Assembly (NCBI GenBank): GCA_026874595.1
Contig: CM049317.1
Location: forward strand, 31,300,901 to 31,364,900
Direction of reading: 5' to 3'
Length of the DNA: 64,000 nucleotides
Source: Sipunculus nudus
Lineage: Eukaryota; Annelida; Sipuncula; Golfingiida; Sipunculidae
In this document: positions 24,550-34,904 of the stretch, piece by piece
Layout of the letters: every line of letters starts with the position of its first letter
How positions within the stretch are numbered: position 1 is the stretch's first letter
The notes under the pieces: generated by a model
Databases searched by the model: none
Seen by the model: only the letters and a program-made list of their open reading frames with translations
Told to the model about the DNA's origin: nothing
Position numbers and translations under genes: made by a program

Positions 24550-25700
24550 GCAATTTTTTCTCTTTTTAGAGCGATATATTTTTCAATATTATGTATTTCT
24601 TTAATAAAAATTTTACACTTCCTAGTTTTTGATTGTTCTCTTCTACATCTTCTCATATATAACTACCTTTTCATAAATAAAGTCAAGAAATTCTTGTATT
24701 GTACCATCCTAAGATAACATTATTAGCTGACCATATAAAAGTTGTTTCAACTGCTCCATATGATTTTAATATAGAAAGAATATCACCCCAAATTAATCTG
24801 GAAAAGCAACACTCCCAAAATAAGTGTAATATTGTTTCATCCTCATTTTTGCAAAAAACTACATTCTGCAGAGTTAATTATATTTATCATATAAAGAAAG
24901 GGTTTAAAATAATTCTGCGGTGTAGTATATAAAATTGGAACATCCTTAATTTTACAGATATAGTACAGTTAAATATATTACTGAAACCTTTATATATTTT
25001 CTCTTCAGATTTTGTTTGTAGGTCAGATTCCCAATTCTTGATTGCAGAAGTTGGCTTCTTCAGGTTCTTCTGAATCACCTTGGTGTATACACTTTTAGTC
25101 AGATATTTAGTCCTGATTATTCTATCAAAGTTAAAATTATAAGGCATGGTACTAATTTCAGGTTTTTCTGTTTCAAGTAAGCTTTTCTATAGTTTTGGGA
25201 TGGCATTAATTATTCCATTATATGTTAAAATATCTATTTTAACATTAAATTTATGACATAGCTCATTATGGTTTAACCAAACATTCTTTGCACCATCTGT
25301 TTTAATTAAGTCAGAGATATATTTTATCCCTGCCACATATAATGATCTAAGAAATATAACTTTCTTTCCTCTTTTAATGTGAGAATTGAACCATATGATT
25401 TGATTTTTAATGTCTGTGCAAGTTAATGGTGAGTGGTAATTATATATACACCAAGATTGAAATTCATCTTTCCAAAATTTGGCTGGTTTTACAAATATCT
25501 CTATGAGGTCATTTCTATGTAAATTGCACCTGAATGACTCATCAGACATCTTGAGACCTTGTATGAACATTTGTCTCCATATATCATTTTCTGATTTAGA
25601 CAGTATTCTTTTATCCAAGCTATTTTTAATGTTATGTCCTGTGTTGGTAGATGTATCATGCTAAGCCCCCCACAATCTATAGGTGCATAAAGAATATTCC
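24550..25700 (-). pseudogene. LINE ORF2, C-terminal region with zinc knuckle (broken)
   Basis: Two frames carry the region after the reverse transcriptase. Bases 25618-25187 read 143 codons, including WFNSHIKRGKKVIFLRSLYV, and 25147-24887 read on to KLRMFQFYILHRRI, the usual segment before the knuckle in L1/Tx1 ORF2. The knuckle lies at about 24850-24790 in another frame: CSFCKNEDETILHLFWEC, which fits C-x2-C...H-x4-C. A final basic, coiled piece (IEKYIALKREKIATA) reads near 24590-24545. At least three frame changes separate these pieces, so no single protein can be made. Confidence 0.85.
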
Positions 25701-25701
25701 T

Positions 25702-27002
25702 TTAAACTGATTGTCTACTTTTATGCCATATGAATTTAAATAGCAATTTCTCTATTTCTTTCAAAATTTGTTTTATTTTTTGTATTTTTGGTGTATAATT
25801 TAACTGTACAACATTTTTCATGGAAGGTGTTATAGTAATTCCTTGTAAATTTAATTGTTTGTCAGCCCAGGTCAAACTTAAATTTGTAACCATGTCTTTT
25901 TCTTCATATTTCCCTTCTGTTAATGGCATTATAGCTGTTTTCTCTCGGTTGATCCTTAAACCTGTGATATTATTAAATTCAGAAAATTCATTAAGAGTTT
26001 CTTGTATGCTAGCGATATCTTTTGTAAACACCACTGTGTCATCTGCATACTGTATTATTTTAAAAACACCATGTTTGGATGAGATCCCATTTATTTTTTC
26101 ATTTGATCTTATAGCCTCTGCCAGTAATTCAATAGCAAGTATAAATAAATAGGGGGATAGGGGACAACCTTGTCTGACTCCTCTACTTACTTAAAAAAAT
26201 TCAGAGATATAACCATTTTTTATAACACAGCTGGAGATGTTAGTAATCAATGTTTTAATCATAGAGATAGTATGCAAATCAAAGTTCATTAATTCTAAAA
26301 TTTTATAAATATAATTCCATTCTAAAAAAATCGAAGGCTTTTTCAAAGTCGACAGCCATGAGGAAAGCTTTTTCTTCATTTTGTAATAAATATTCAGACA
26401 GAGTCATAACTTTTGCAACATTTTCCCCTATATATCTTCCCTGCATAAACCATGTCTGGTCCCCGTGTATCAAAGTTGGGAGAAACTGTTTTATTCTGTT
26501 TGCAATGCATTTTGAAATAATTTTATAATCGCAGTTCAAGAGTGTAAGGGGTCTCCAGTTTTTTAGATAAAGTTCATCTTTTCCCTTTTTAGGTAGAAGG
26601 CTAATTAAACCCTGCCTCTGAGTTATTGATAAAAGCCCTGTACTAAAACTAAATCTGATGCTGTCCATATAATATCTCTTTATGTCATTCAAAAAAAAAA
26701 ATGTAAAACTCAACGGGGAAACCATCTGTCCCTGGCGATTTTCCATTTGCACATGTTTTTAAACGTTTTAATATTTCCTCTTCTGTGATTTCTGGAGACA
26801 TTGATTTTATTAAATTATTCATTTTTATATTATATTTTTCAAGGAAATTTTTAACTTTACTAACATCATGTTGTAGATTTGAAGAATAAAGTTCCTGGAA
26901 AAATACTTTTATTTTCTCTAATATTACCTGTGGATTGTTTATTCTATTTCCATGTATAATAAGTTTACTGACAACCTTTCTGTTGTAATTTCTTTTCTCC
27001 AT
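25702..27002 (-). pseudogene. LINE ORF2, reverse transcriptase domain (broken)
   Basis: Blocks in order are: NGKSPGTDGFPVEFY (about 26735-26690), LPKKGKDELYLKNWRPLTLL (about 26605-26545), VDFEKAFD (about 26360-26335), RGVRQGCPLSPYLF (about 26185-26145), the catalytic IQYADDTVVF (about 26060-26030), and GLRINREKTA (about 25965-25935). The YADD box and the two aspartates in the first and third catalytic motifs are intact. Frameshifts fall in A/T homopolymers near 26690 and 26335, and an in-frame TAA sits just before the RGVRQG block near 26190. The plus-strand frame at 25820-26152 is only the complement of this domain. Confidence 0.92.
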
Positions 27003-27004
27003 AT

Positions 27005-28108
27005 TTAAAAAATATTTTGTTGATTTCTCACCCTCCTCATACCACCTGGTTTTGCTTCTGATGGCGGCCCCCTGGCTTTTTCTTCTATATACTTGTATAG
27101 TTGTTGTTCTTTCTCTTTTAATTTATGTTTATCACATTGCTCAGCGTCTGTAAATATTTTGTTTTTCAAGAACATTATATCTTTTTCTAACTTACTAATT
27201 TCTTCTCTGGTTTTCTTTTGTTTTCTATGGCTGTGACATATACATGTTCTCCGGATAGTCATTTTTATAGTATCCCATAATAAGGTAGGATTAGCTTCTT
27301 TATTTTCATTTACAGTGGTCAATATACAATCCTTTATTTGCTGCACACATTCTTCGTCATATAAGAAGGAGGTATTGAATATCCAAAATCCTGGTCCTCG
27401 TTTTCTTTCATGAGGTTCCATAATTAGATCAATCCCTGAGTGATCTGTGTTATACCCTGGTAAAATACTAGCCCCTTTAGTTAGCCTTAAAAGACCCTTA
27501 GATATAAGAAAAAAAATCTATACGACTCCCAATATATGTTGGTTTATCTCCCATCCATGTCTATTGTCTATTTTTGAAGTGAAAATGACGCCTAACATCA
27601 ATTAAATCAAGTTCTTCGATCCATTCATTCATTAAATTACTAAAGGTTGTGTTCCCTGGTTGTTTAGGATTTATAAAGGTGTTCCAGTCACCTCCAACTA
27701 TATTATTCTCATTGTGGCTCTGTGCTAATTTATCAAATAAATCAGAATAAAAGTCTGTTTTAATTTGGTTTGGTCCATAACATTTGCCAAATTAAGGCGT
27801 ATGCCTTCTATAGTTATATCTAGCATTAAGACCCTTCCATCTTTATCTTTGTATTCATTATGGATCTGATGTGACACACAGTTTTTTATCAGTATTGCCA
27901 CACCTCGGGAATTGGTGGCTCCATGACTAAATATTATACTGTGGCCCCATTCTGCTCTCCACTGATCAGCGGAGTTTGGGGAGCTATGTGTCTCTTGGAG
28001 AAATATTATATTGTGACTTTTATTCTGCAACCAATAAAATAATTGTCTTCTTTTAGGGGTAAGACTAAGACCCCGGACATTAAGTGAGAGTACACTGATA
28101 TTACTCAT
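27005..28108 (-). pseudogene. LINE ORF2, AP-type endonuclease and linker (broken)
   Basis: The start MSNISVLSLNVRGLS at 28108 and FLQETHSS carry the catalytic Asn and Glu. After a frameshift near 27785 the reading continues NVYGPNQIKTDFYSDLFDKL, GGDWNTF, SRIDF and TDHSG, which hold the remaining Asp, Asn, Asp and His of the exonuclease-endonuclease-phosphatase fold. A TAG and a second frameshift lie between about 27570 and 27500. The linker (27421-27005) is lysine- and glutamate-rich and probably coiled coil. All active-site residues can be seen, so the damage is mostly by indels and stops. Confidence 0.9.
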
Positions 28109-28984
28109 TCAACTGTAGATAAAAGAGACTGTTATGATTGTTAATGTAATAGTGACAATTAATCTGTTATACCACACAACGTGCTGGAATGGGTGGGGGC
28201 AGACAGATATATTTGTAAGATAATAAACTGCACATTTACTGTTGAAAACGTTAGAAAAGTGAAAGCAATGTGACCCTGTTTCTGATGCCGTGTCAATATC
28301 ATCGTTGTTATAACAGAGTTCATTTGTATTACGTATGATACCGCCAAAGGCATCATTGTCACTGACACTGTCAGTCGTTGGTATGGATTTAGTACAAGTT
28401 AAACTGTAAACAGTGAAAAATGTTTTTTTGGAAAAAAAAACCATTACGATAAACATCATACGTGCATAAGAGGTACTGAGACACAAATAACACAGAACAT
28501 AAATATCCTAAATGATATGGATAATATAAAAACAATACCATTATCCCGGTGCTGTCGAGTATCCGCTGTCGGTTCGTCCAAACTCACAGAACAACTTAAA
28601 GACTTCTACTGAATCATGTTTACTATTTACAGTCTCGCTTAACCGAGAAAGCTCAAACAACGTCTCGCTACCCTAGGTATAATCGGGACAGTTCGGTGTA
28701 ATGCAGGACCTGTTCGACAATGTCCGTCATGGTCTCACGAACAATAACGAAAAGAACCGATCATTCCTTAAGGGCGCACGGTTAGCTATCGCGAGTACAT
28801 AATGCGTTGGTGGGAGCGATGATGACCTTTAACGTAAACGTCACCGTAGTTGGCGTCCCTGGATTACGTATAATCCTTTCTATTTTGGGGTTTGGCCCCT
28901 AGATACGGCTTTGGTGTGTTCTATTTATAGTTTTAGCGCCCATTAACGGTCATTCAGTGTTCTGGTTCAGTCATTTCTGTTTCG
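28109..28984. other. Inter-ORF spacer of the LINE
   Basis: About 870 bp between ORF1 and ORF2, partly more GC-rich (28540-28960) than the flanks. Two overlapping minus-strand frames (about 28159-28486) have no recognisable domain. L1 elements usually have a much shorter spacer, so part may be an insertion or lost coding sequence. Confidence 0.6.
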
Positions 28985-29755
28985 TTATGTGTTATTGTCT
29001 GCGTTGGCTTTCCGTTTTATGTACAGCTGCCCGCGCCAAAAACGAACCCGGTCTCCAGCGTTAAATGCGGCTAACATCTGGGGTTTCAGCTGTTGTTTTT
29101 GTTTATAATCTTTTGTAGTGAGGTCTTCCACCAATCTAACATCAGCGTTTTTCAAAGTTTTCTTTGCTGTTATCAATAGTTTGTTCCTCTCTGCTCTGCT
29201 GAAAAATCTGCATATGATGTGTCTTGGCCTGATGCCCTTTTTGCCGACCCTATGGGCCATTTCAATTTTGTTTTAAATTTGCTCAAGAGACAAGTTCCCC
29301 AAAAATTTGTTTTCTGTAATATACTGCGCTACAATATTAGCACCATCATCTGACCAATTTTTTTCTTCCAATCCTATAATTCTGACATTCCACTCTCGCA
29401 GATAACGTTCCTGTTTATTGAGTTCGTTTTCTAGTTGTGTCTGTAATTCCTTAATAGTTTTGCTTTTTTCTTCGTTATCCGCTGTTTAGTCCGCAACCTG
29501 TTTGTGCAGCGACTCTACTGTTTTGTTTGTGTTAACATGTTCGTCAGCTTTGGAGCTGAGAAGCTCAAGGCTGGTTTCAAGATCTGTGACTCTTGTATTT
29601 AATCTCTTATTATCATCTTTAAGAATGTCTATGGAACGGGTCATTTCAGATCGGTACTTACTTAACTGTTCAGAGAGTTCCGTCTTTATGCCTATTTTTT
29701 TAGCATATCCACTTTTTCCAATAAGAAGTTTTTATCTGAGTCATTTTTAACAGGT
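28985..29755 (-). pseudogene. LINE ORF1 (L1 ORF1p-like), two nonsense codons
   Basis: Read without any frameshift from about 29755 to the stop at 28985, about 255 codons. The N-terminal half is a coiled coil rich in Lys, Glu and Leu (VDMLKKIGIKTELSEQLSKY, SIDILKDDNKRLNTRVTDLE). Next comes an RRM-like start (EWNVRIIGLEE), then the L1 ORF1 C-terminal domain (MAHRVGKKGIRPRHIICRF, LVEDLTTKDY). Two in-frame TAA codons interrupt it, near 29488 and 29276. L1 ORF1p binds RNA as a trimer; this copy could not make a full-length product. The N-terminus is not complete. The plus-strand frame at 29502-29750 is its complement. Confidence 0.85.
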
Positions 29756-29774
29756 TTTATTGACTTTTAATATA

Positions 29775-29910
29775 AACTGAAAATATAAGTAAAAATATTA
29801 GAATTGTTGCAAAAGTTGTAAAACATTATATATACAGAGTAAAAAAACTGAAACTATAAGTTAAAATATTATAATTGTTGCAAAAGTTGCAATCATTATA
29901 TATCCAGAGT
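29775..29910. repeat. Tandem duplication, 71 bp x 2
   Basis: AACTGAAAATATAAGTAAAA at 29775 recurs as AACTGAAACTATAAGTTAAA at 29846. Both units contain AATTGTTGCAAAAGTTG and CATTATATAT. It lies directly upstream of the LINE 5' end and may be part of its 5' region. Confidence 0.9.
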
Positions 29911-30609
29911 GGAGCTCATATTGGGTCATATTATGCATACACATATATTTTATTATTTTTAAATCATAAATGTTTAAACTGAATTTAAAAGAAAATAATG
30001 CCACAACAAGGAATCTACAAGAATATTCCTTGAATCACTATTAAAAAGTTTTGCACATTGGAGTTTTCAGTACATGCTTAATTTTATTCACCAAAATAAA
30101 AGAAAAGATTCAGTAAATTTGATAAAATAAAACATCTTTTCAAATAAAGTATACACACTGTTGGTTGAATGAGGGACAAACAATATCATTGTGCTAATTA
30201 CTATCCCAGTTTTAATTTATTACTGGAACGCCATTTCACACCTGTTGAAGTTTTCACTATTCTGAAGTAAGGAATTACTTATCTGATGATCATCCACACT
30301 TTCATAGCAATACACCACTTTGTGGACACAATTAAATGTACACTTTAATCATTGTAACCCTGGTGGTAAAATACAAAATCTAAAATGTAGCATAGATAGC
30401 CTAGAATAAGAATGAATCAAATACAGAAAATAATAATATTCATCTAGTTTATGCACCATCTGGGGGGGGGGTGCAGGGCAGAGGGGAAGCCTGCTTGTAG
30501 TGGCTAAGCTGAGCCAAGGCAAGCTGCCTGGGGTGGGTTACATAATGTAAAAAACACTTGACATCGTGTATGAAAACGTGAATAAAAGCTATTCTTTCCA
30601 ATCAATTTC

Positions 30610-31813
30610 TTTGAAATTTCGGATTTTAAAAGATTAAATCCTAATTAATATATGCTGTGAAAATTGAATCAACAGTGCTTACAGGGAAAAAAAGTGCCTT
30701 TGCCAAATTTGGACAAAATTTAAGGTATTGGTTTTTATTTATGCTATTAACTTGAAAAATTTGCAAAATTCAGATCTAATTTTGGGTAAACAATTGAATC
30801 TTGATTAAATAAATTGATTCCTGGAAAAAAGTCTCTAGATTCGGCAATTCTCATGTTAGGTGAGTAAATATATTTCCTGATTTTTTAAAAATTGCATTAT
30901 ATTTTTGCCCATAACTTCAAAATAATACCACATACTTACCTAATTTTTGGTATGTTCATAGAAAATGTATGAAAGAATGTGAATACTAAATAGGATTAAA
31001 AACAGATCAGTGGTTTTGATATTAGGCAGCCTTGAAGTGTAACAATGGCTTTTGTTTATGGAAAACGGAGGTTTTTCCTTAAATCTCGAAGGAACAAAGT
31101 CCTAACGACCCAATTTTCGGTATCGTAGGACATTTTGGGGACATCTAACATGCCAACAGCCTGGGGAGCCTAGAGTGACCTACAGTCATTAAAGTGGACT
31201 GTTTGACAATGAAAAGGAATACAACAAGAGCCCCAATTCAATAACTAGCATAGTTTTGCATCTTTTATTTTCAAATTTCAGATTTAAACAGATAAAATCC
31301 TTAAGTGTACATGCTGTGAAAATTAAATCCACAGTACTTACAGGAAAAAAAACGTGCCGTGGCCAAAGTTGGGCAACATTTAAGGTACCAATTTTATATT
31401 TTTGCCAATATTTAAAAAAAAAATAACAGATTTTGATCTAATTTTGGTAATTTTGATTAATTAAAGGTGTATTACTGAAAAAAAGTCCCTACCTTTAACA
31501 CTTTTGGTCTTAAGTGACCAAATATCTTTCCTGATTTTTTTTACAAAGTCCATTATGTTTGGGCCCATAACTTTCTAAAATTAAATAATACTGACTTATT
31601 TTCTGGCATGTACATTTGAACTACATAGAATAATATTTATGGTAAATATGAAGAAAATTAGATGAGTGGTTTTAATATTAGGCAGTCCTGAAGTGTAAAA
31701 TAGATTTCTAATAACAAATTAAGGGTTTTCTTTAATATCTCGAAGGAACAAAGTCCTATTAATCAAATTTTCGGCATTGTAGGAGATCTTGGGGACATCT
31801 AACTGTATGCCGA
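30610..31813. repeat. Direct duplication of an about 550-bp unit
   Basis: Bases 30610-31157 match 31268-31813 at an offset of about 660 bp. Shared phrases include ATGCTGTGAAAATT, GTGGTTTT.ATATTAGGCAG, TCGAAGGAACAAAGTCCTA and GGGGACATCTAAC. About 110 unrelated bases separate the units, and a short G-run (30463-30472) precedes the first. The second unit leads into the GGAC array. Non-coding on both strands. This may be a non-autonomous element of a type that often carries GGAC tails in invertebrates; that link is recollection. Confidence 0.85.
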
Positions 31814-31858
31814 ATTTCAGATTCATAGGTCCAATGGTATCGAAACGTGCCAGTCTTA

Positions 31859-31920
31859 CGGACGGACATCCAGTCGGACGGACGGACGGACGGACGGACT
31901 GACAGACAAACAGACGGACT
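31859..31920. repeat. (GGAC)n microsatellite
   Basis: GGACGGACGGACGGACGGAC with imperfect flanks. The minus-strand frame with SVRPSVRPT is a translation of it. Confidence 0.95.
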
Positions 31921-31959
31921 ACGGACATGGACCACGACTATAGCTCAGATGACTTATAT

Positions 31960-33985
31960 GAGATTATTGTCCACCATGTAAAAGTAATAAAATATGTTCA
32001 TGTCCTTAACAGAACACACACACACACATATATATATATATACCTATAAATATCGATTTTTTTTGTTCTATGATGTTAAATGGATTTGTCCTAGCTGATA
32101 TGAATACTTAGGTAATTATATCGAAAAGACCATGAGGGGAGTTAACCTGTACTGATACATATAGGGTATTTCAGTAAAAAAGTGTTTGATTAAATTGCTC
32201 GACATTGTTCCTATTATATACACTTGGCACTGCTCAATATCAATATGCTAATAAGAAAGGAAACTCAACTAATATGTGAACAATAGTGCTAAGGAGATAA
32301 CTGTACATCACATATGGAACATTTCATCTATAAAGAATTGTTTTATTTTAATTTAATGCGTCAGGTGTTTATGCGACAGAATTAATATTCCTAAGTTGTA
32401 CCTTGATTTGTGAAACAAAATGTTCGCCTGTTATCCTTAGAATACTGACAGATATCTATAGAGACCTATCATCAAGACAAAGTGGTATGATATTGATCTG
32501 AATAGTTTTGAGTTAATCAAGATCTACGCCAACGAGGTGTATTTCCTGAGAACCTTAGGATCTGATACCCGATCTGATTTCATTACAATCAGACCAGTCT
32601 GCACAACGAAACAGAGAAGAATATACGGCATAGTAACATTACTTAATACGGTAGATAGGGACTCTTAATGTAGTGATTCAAAAGTCCTTACTTAAAAAGA
32701 CTTTTTTACATTTTAAAATGTTATTGTACAAATGTCGTGTTTCCACAAGAGGGCAGTTATTGTTCGGATGATGTATTTTAGATTTTACTTACTCTCTTTT
32801 GAATACTGTTTAAAAGCATCGCTCCTCGTGGTGAAACTTAAGACATCCGGTCTGAAACCTGTGCAGTCTATACGGTTACATGGCTCTTTCATGTTGATGG
32901 GCAAAGCCAAACAAGTGTACGATTACGTATCACTCACACAAACTAGGAAGTGAATGCGATAACTCAATCTCGTACAGGGCTGTTGTTGTTCTCACCGGCG
33001 GATATTATTCTGACAGGTTCCTGTTAGTGTCTGTAGGTAGCCATCCGACCATGTTATCATAGTATTATGCACGCCTAGCAGATCGTTTAACTCAGGTATT
33101 ATCGTCACACCGCTGAAATATTAGGAAAGGTCACCCGCCACGTGTAAAAGCTGCTCCGGAATTTCCTTTACGCATTATGATTGGCATAATAGATTTTGTT
33201 TATATCTGTTAAATAATGGAAAATGCCATCATCAAGGTGCAGCCTTACCATTGTGTCTGAAAAAAGACGACACTCCAAAGTTACGAGATGTCTTCTAGAT
33301 CCTATACCCACGTGATTCATGAGAGAAAAAGTGTATATTCTTTGCCTCATAATGAGTTATTAGGATATTTTCTGTTTTGCAAGTGTTCCTATAGAATGAA
33401 AATAGCGTCATTAATTATATTCCGAACGAATAAACAAAAGAGATTCAGCTGAAAACCTTCACACATGTAATCGACCTTATACATATAAATATGTTGAAAA
33501 AGTACCTTTTAACCGAATAGAACGTCTTTCGTTGGCCTTTTAACATTAAGCAGTTAGCATATATTTTTTATTAAATTTAAGTGAAACCTCATTACTATTT
33601 TCCATTTAACTGTCTAATGATAATAGATTATCCGGAATGAACATCATATTTAGTGAATGATTCTGCGTTTGACACAGTGGACTATTTTACTAAAAAATAA
33701 AGATTTATATTCAAGAGTGATTCATCTAAGTACTGTCATAAACTCAGATTTAAGAAACTCTGGATAAAGAAGAAGGCTACTTATGTCTGTTGCTTGCTCT
33801 TAGGTAGCTGACAATGCCGATGCAGAAATATAAGCAAAATTGTAAAATGATACTTAGGTATGTTTGAACTTATTTTTTTCTATTTTTGTTATTGTTTCGA
33901 TAATTTTTTTGTCAATTTTCTTCAGTTAATATCAGAGATTTTTAAAATTAACTTGCAAAAGAAATATTCATCAAGTCTTCAAGCA
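31960..33985. other. Intergenic, short dispersed motif at 32997
   Basis: AT-rich, with (CA)n(TA)n at about 32007-32041. GGCGGATATTATTCTGAC at 32997 resembles 37223, 45275 and 45307. No gene recognised. Confidence 0.45.
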
Positions 33986-34068
33986 ACAATGTGTAGATCC
34001 GCGACACGACAGAAAAAAAATAATAATGTTCACATAGCGGATACGATTGCCAGTGATAGCAGCATCAA

Positions 34069-34640
34069 TCCCAGGCAGCAAACTCATAAACAGAAAGCAT
34101 TGAGGCTTGTAACCATAGGCATATGCAGCCAGATGAAGCTGATAGTGATGTGATCATAATCACATTGTGTAAAGCTTTTCCTCCCACGAGCCTTTCATGT
34201 CGAAGTTTAGAAATTTTACTTCGAGGCGCTACCCAATATTCTTTTTAATTGTTGATGCCAGTCATGGAAACTAGGCGGTGTTACACAGTCCAGGCAACAC
34301 CTGTAACATGTAAGGGTCCCAACTGGAATTGTCTGCAGCCCAACCCTTGTTGTACTGATTGACGGACAGTCGATGATAAACAGGACACAGCTGTGTATAT
34401 AACTAGTTTAACTGATAAGAACAACATTGATAGTATCACCATGTGGAATATATTACGAACACTCTTATTCAGTGGTGATGTCAGATGAATGTATGCATAT
34501 ATTGTTTATCAGATGACTGGAAAATGCCAAAAAAAAATTTCAATCAATCGGTCTCTACAACATTTGGTGGATGGTACATTTGTGAAAACATTATATACGC
34601 TGAAAATTAATTAAGTGTATCCAATGTTTGTGAACAAAGT
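34069..34640 (-). repeat. Dispersed repeat family A, copy 2
   Basis: Matches copies 1 and 4 (CATATGCAGCCAGATGAAGC, GGAATTGTCTGCA, ACATTTGGTGGATGGTAC). The conserved minus-strand frame is longest here. It reads SCVLFIIDCPSISTTRVGLQ, then TIPVGTLTCYRCCLDCVTPP, and on through HDWHQQLKR to a TAA, about 58 codons with several cysteines. A stop in the same frame lies about 10 codons upstream. The 200 bases beyond 34640 read on as a separate shared motif (see 34740). Confidence 0.65.
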
Positions 34641-34739
34641 TCGTTAACGTAAAAGGAGATATCGTGACTGGTAAGACGGAGAGCCTACGATACCATATCA
34701 TTTTATCAGGTAAATGTGTGTAATGTTCCTTGTTTGGTG

Positions 34740-34900
34740 GGAAATTTGGCCCAGGCTGCACAAGTTTGGGTTTGAAGGTGAATATGTTAAACAAACATAT
34801 GAATCTCTTGGTTAAAAAAGGAAGGTGGGTTGGCCAGGGTGTAAATACCGATGTAATTAGACACAGGGCCATGGCTGTCGGTCTGTGTCCTTAGATATAT
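34740..34900 (+). other. Short coding-like segment shared with 61 kb
   Basis: Reads LGLKVNMLNKHMNLLVKKGR and on to a TAG at about 34900. At 61052-61082 a similar 30-base stretch (CCGGGTGAATGTGTTAAACA) reads MGFRVNVLNK in the equivalent frame. The shared part is short; it may be a fragment of a repeat-encoded protein. I recognise no family. Confidence 0.35.
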
Positions 34901-34904
34901 TTGC

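Larger units (their letters stand above)
24200..29765 (-). mobile_element. L1/Tx1-clade-like LINE, nearly full length, inactive
   Basis: Read on the minus strand, the element carries an L1-type ORF1 (about 29755-28985), a spacer of about 870 bp, and ORF2 (28108 to about 24550) with endonuclease, reverse transcriptase, and a C-terminal domain ending in a Cys-Cys-His-Cys knuckle. The order and motifs place it among L1/Tx1-like non-LTR retrotransposons. All stops and frameshifts noted below show it cannot move. The 3' end is placed near 24200 from loss of coding match and a T-rich stretch (a poly(A) on the minus strand), and the 5' end near 29765 from an in-frame stop and a change to local tandem repeats. 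Both ends are approximate, and no target-site duplication was identified. Confidence 0.9.

Noticed and set aside
25820-26152. 110-codon plus-strand frame
   Set aside because: It is the complement of the LINE reverse transcriptase. The same holds for 25479-25664 and 29502-29750.
28109-28486. 125-codon and 69-codon minus-strand frames between the LINE ORFs
   Set aside because: Low-complexity composition, overlapping frames, no domain; described only as spacer.
31719-31928. Minus-strand frame with repeated VRPS
   Set aside because: Translation of the GGAC microsatellite and the end of a non-coding repeat.
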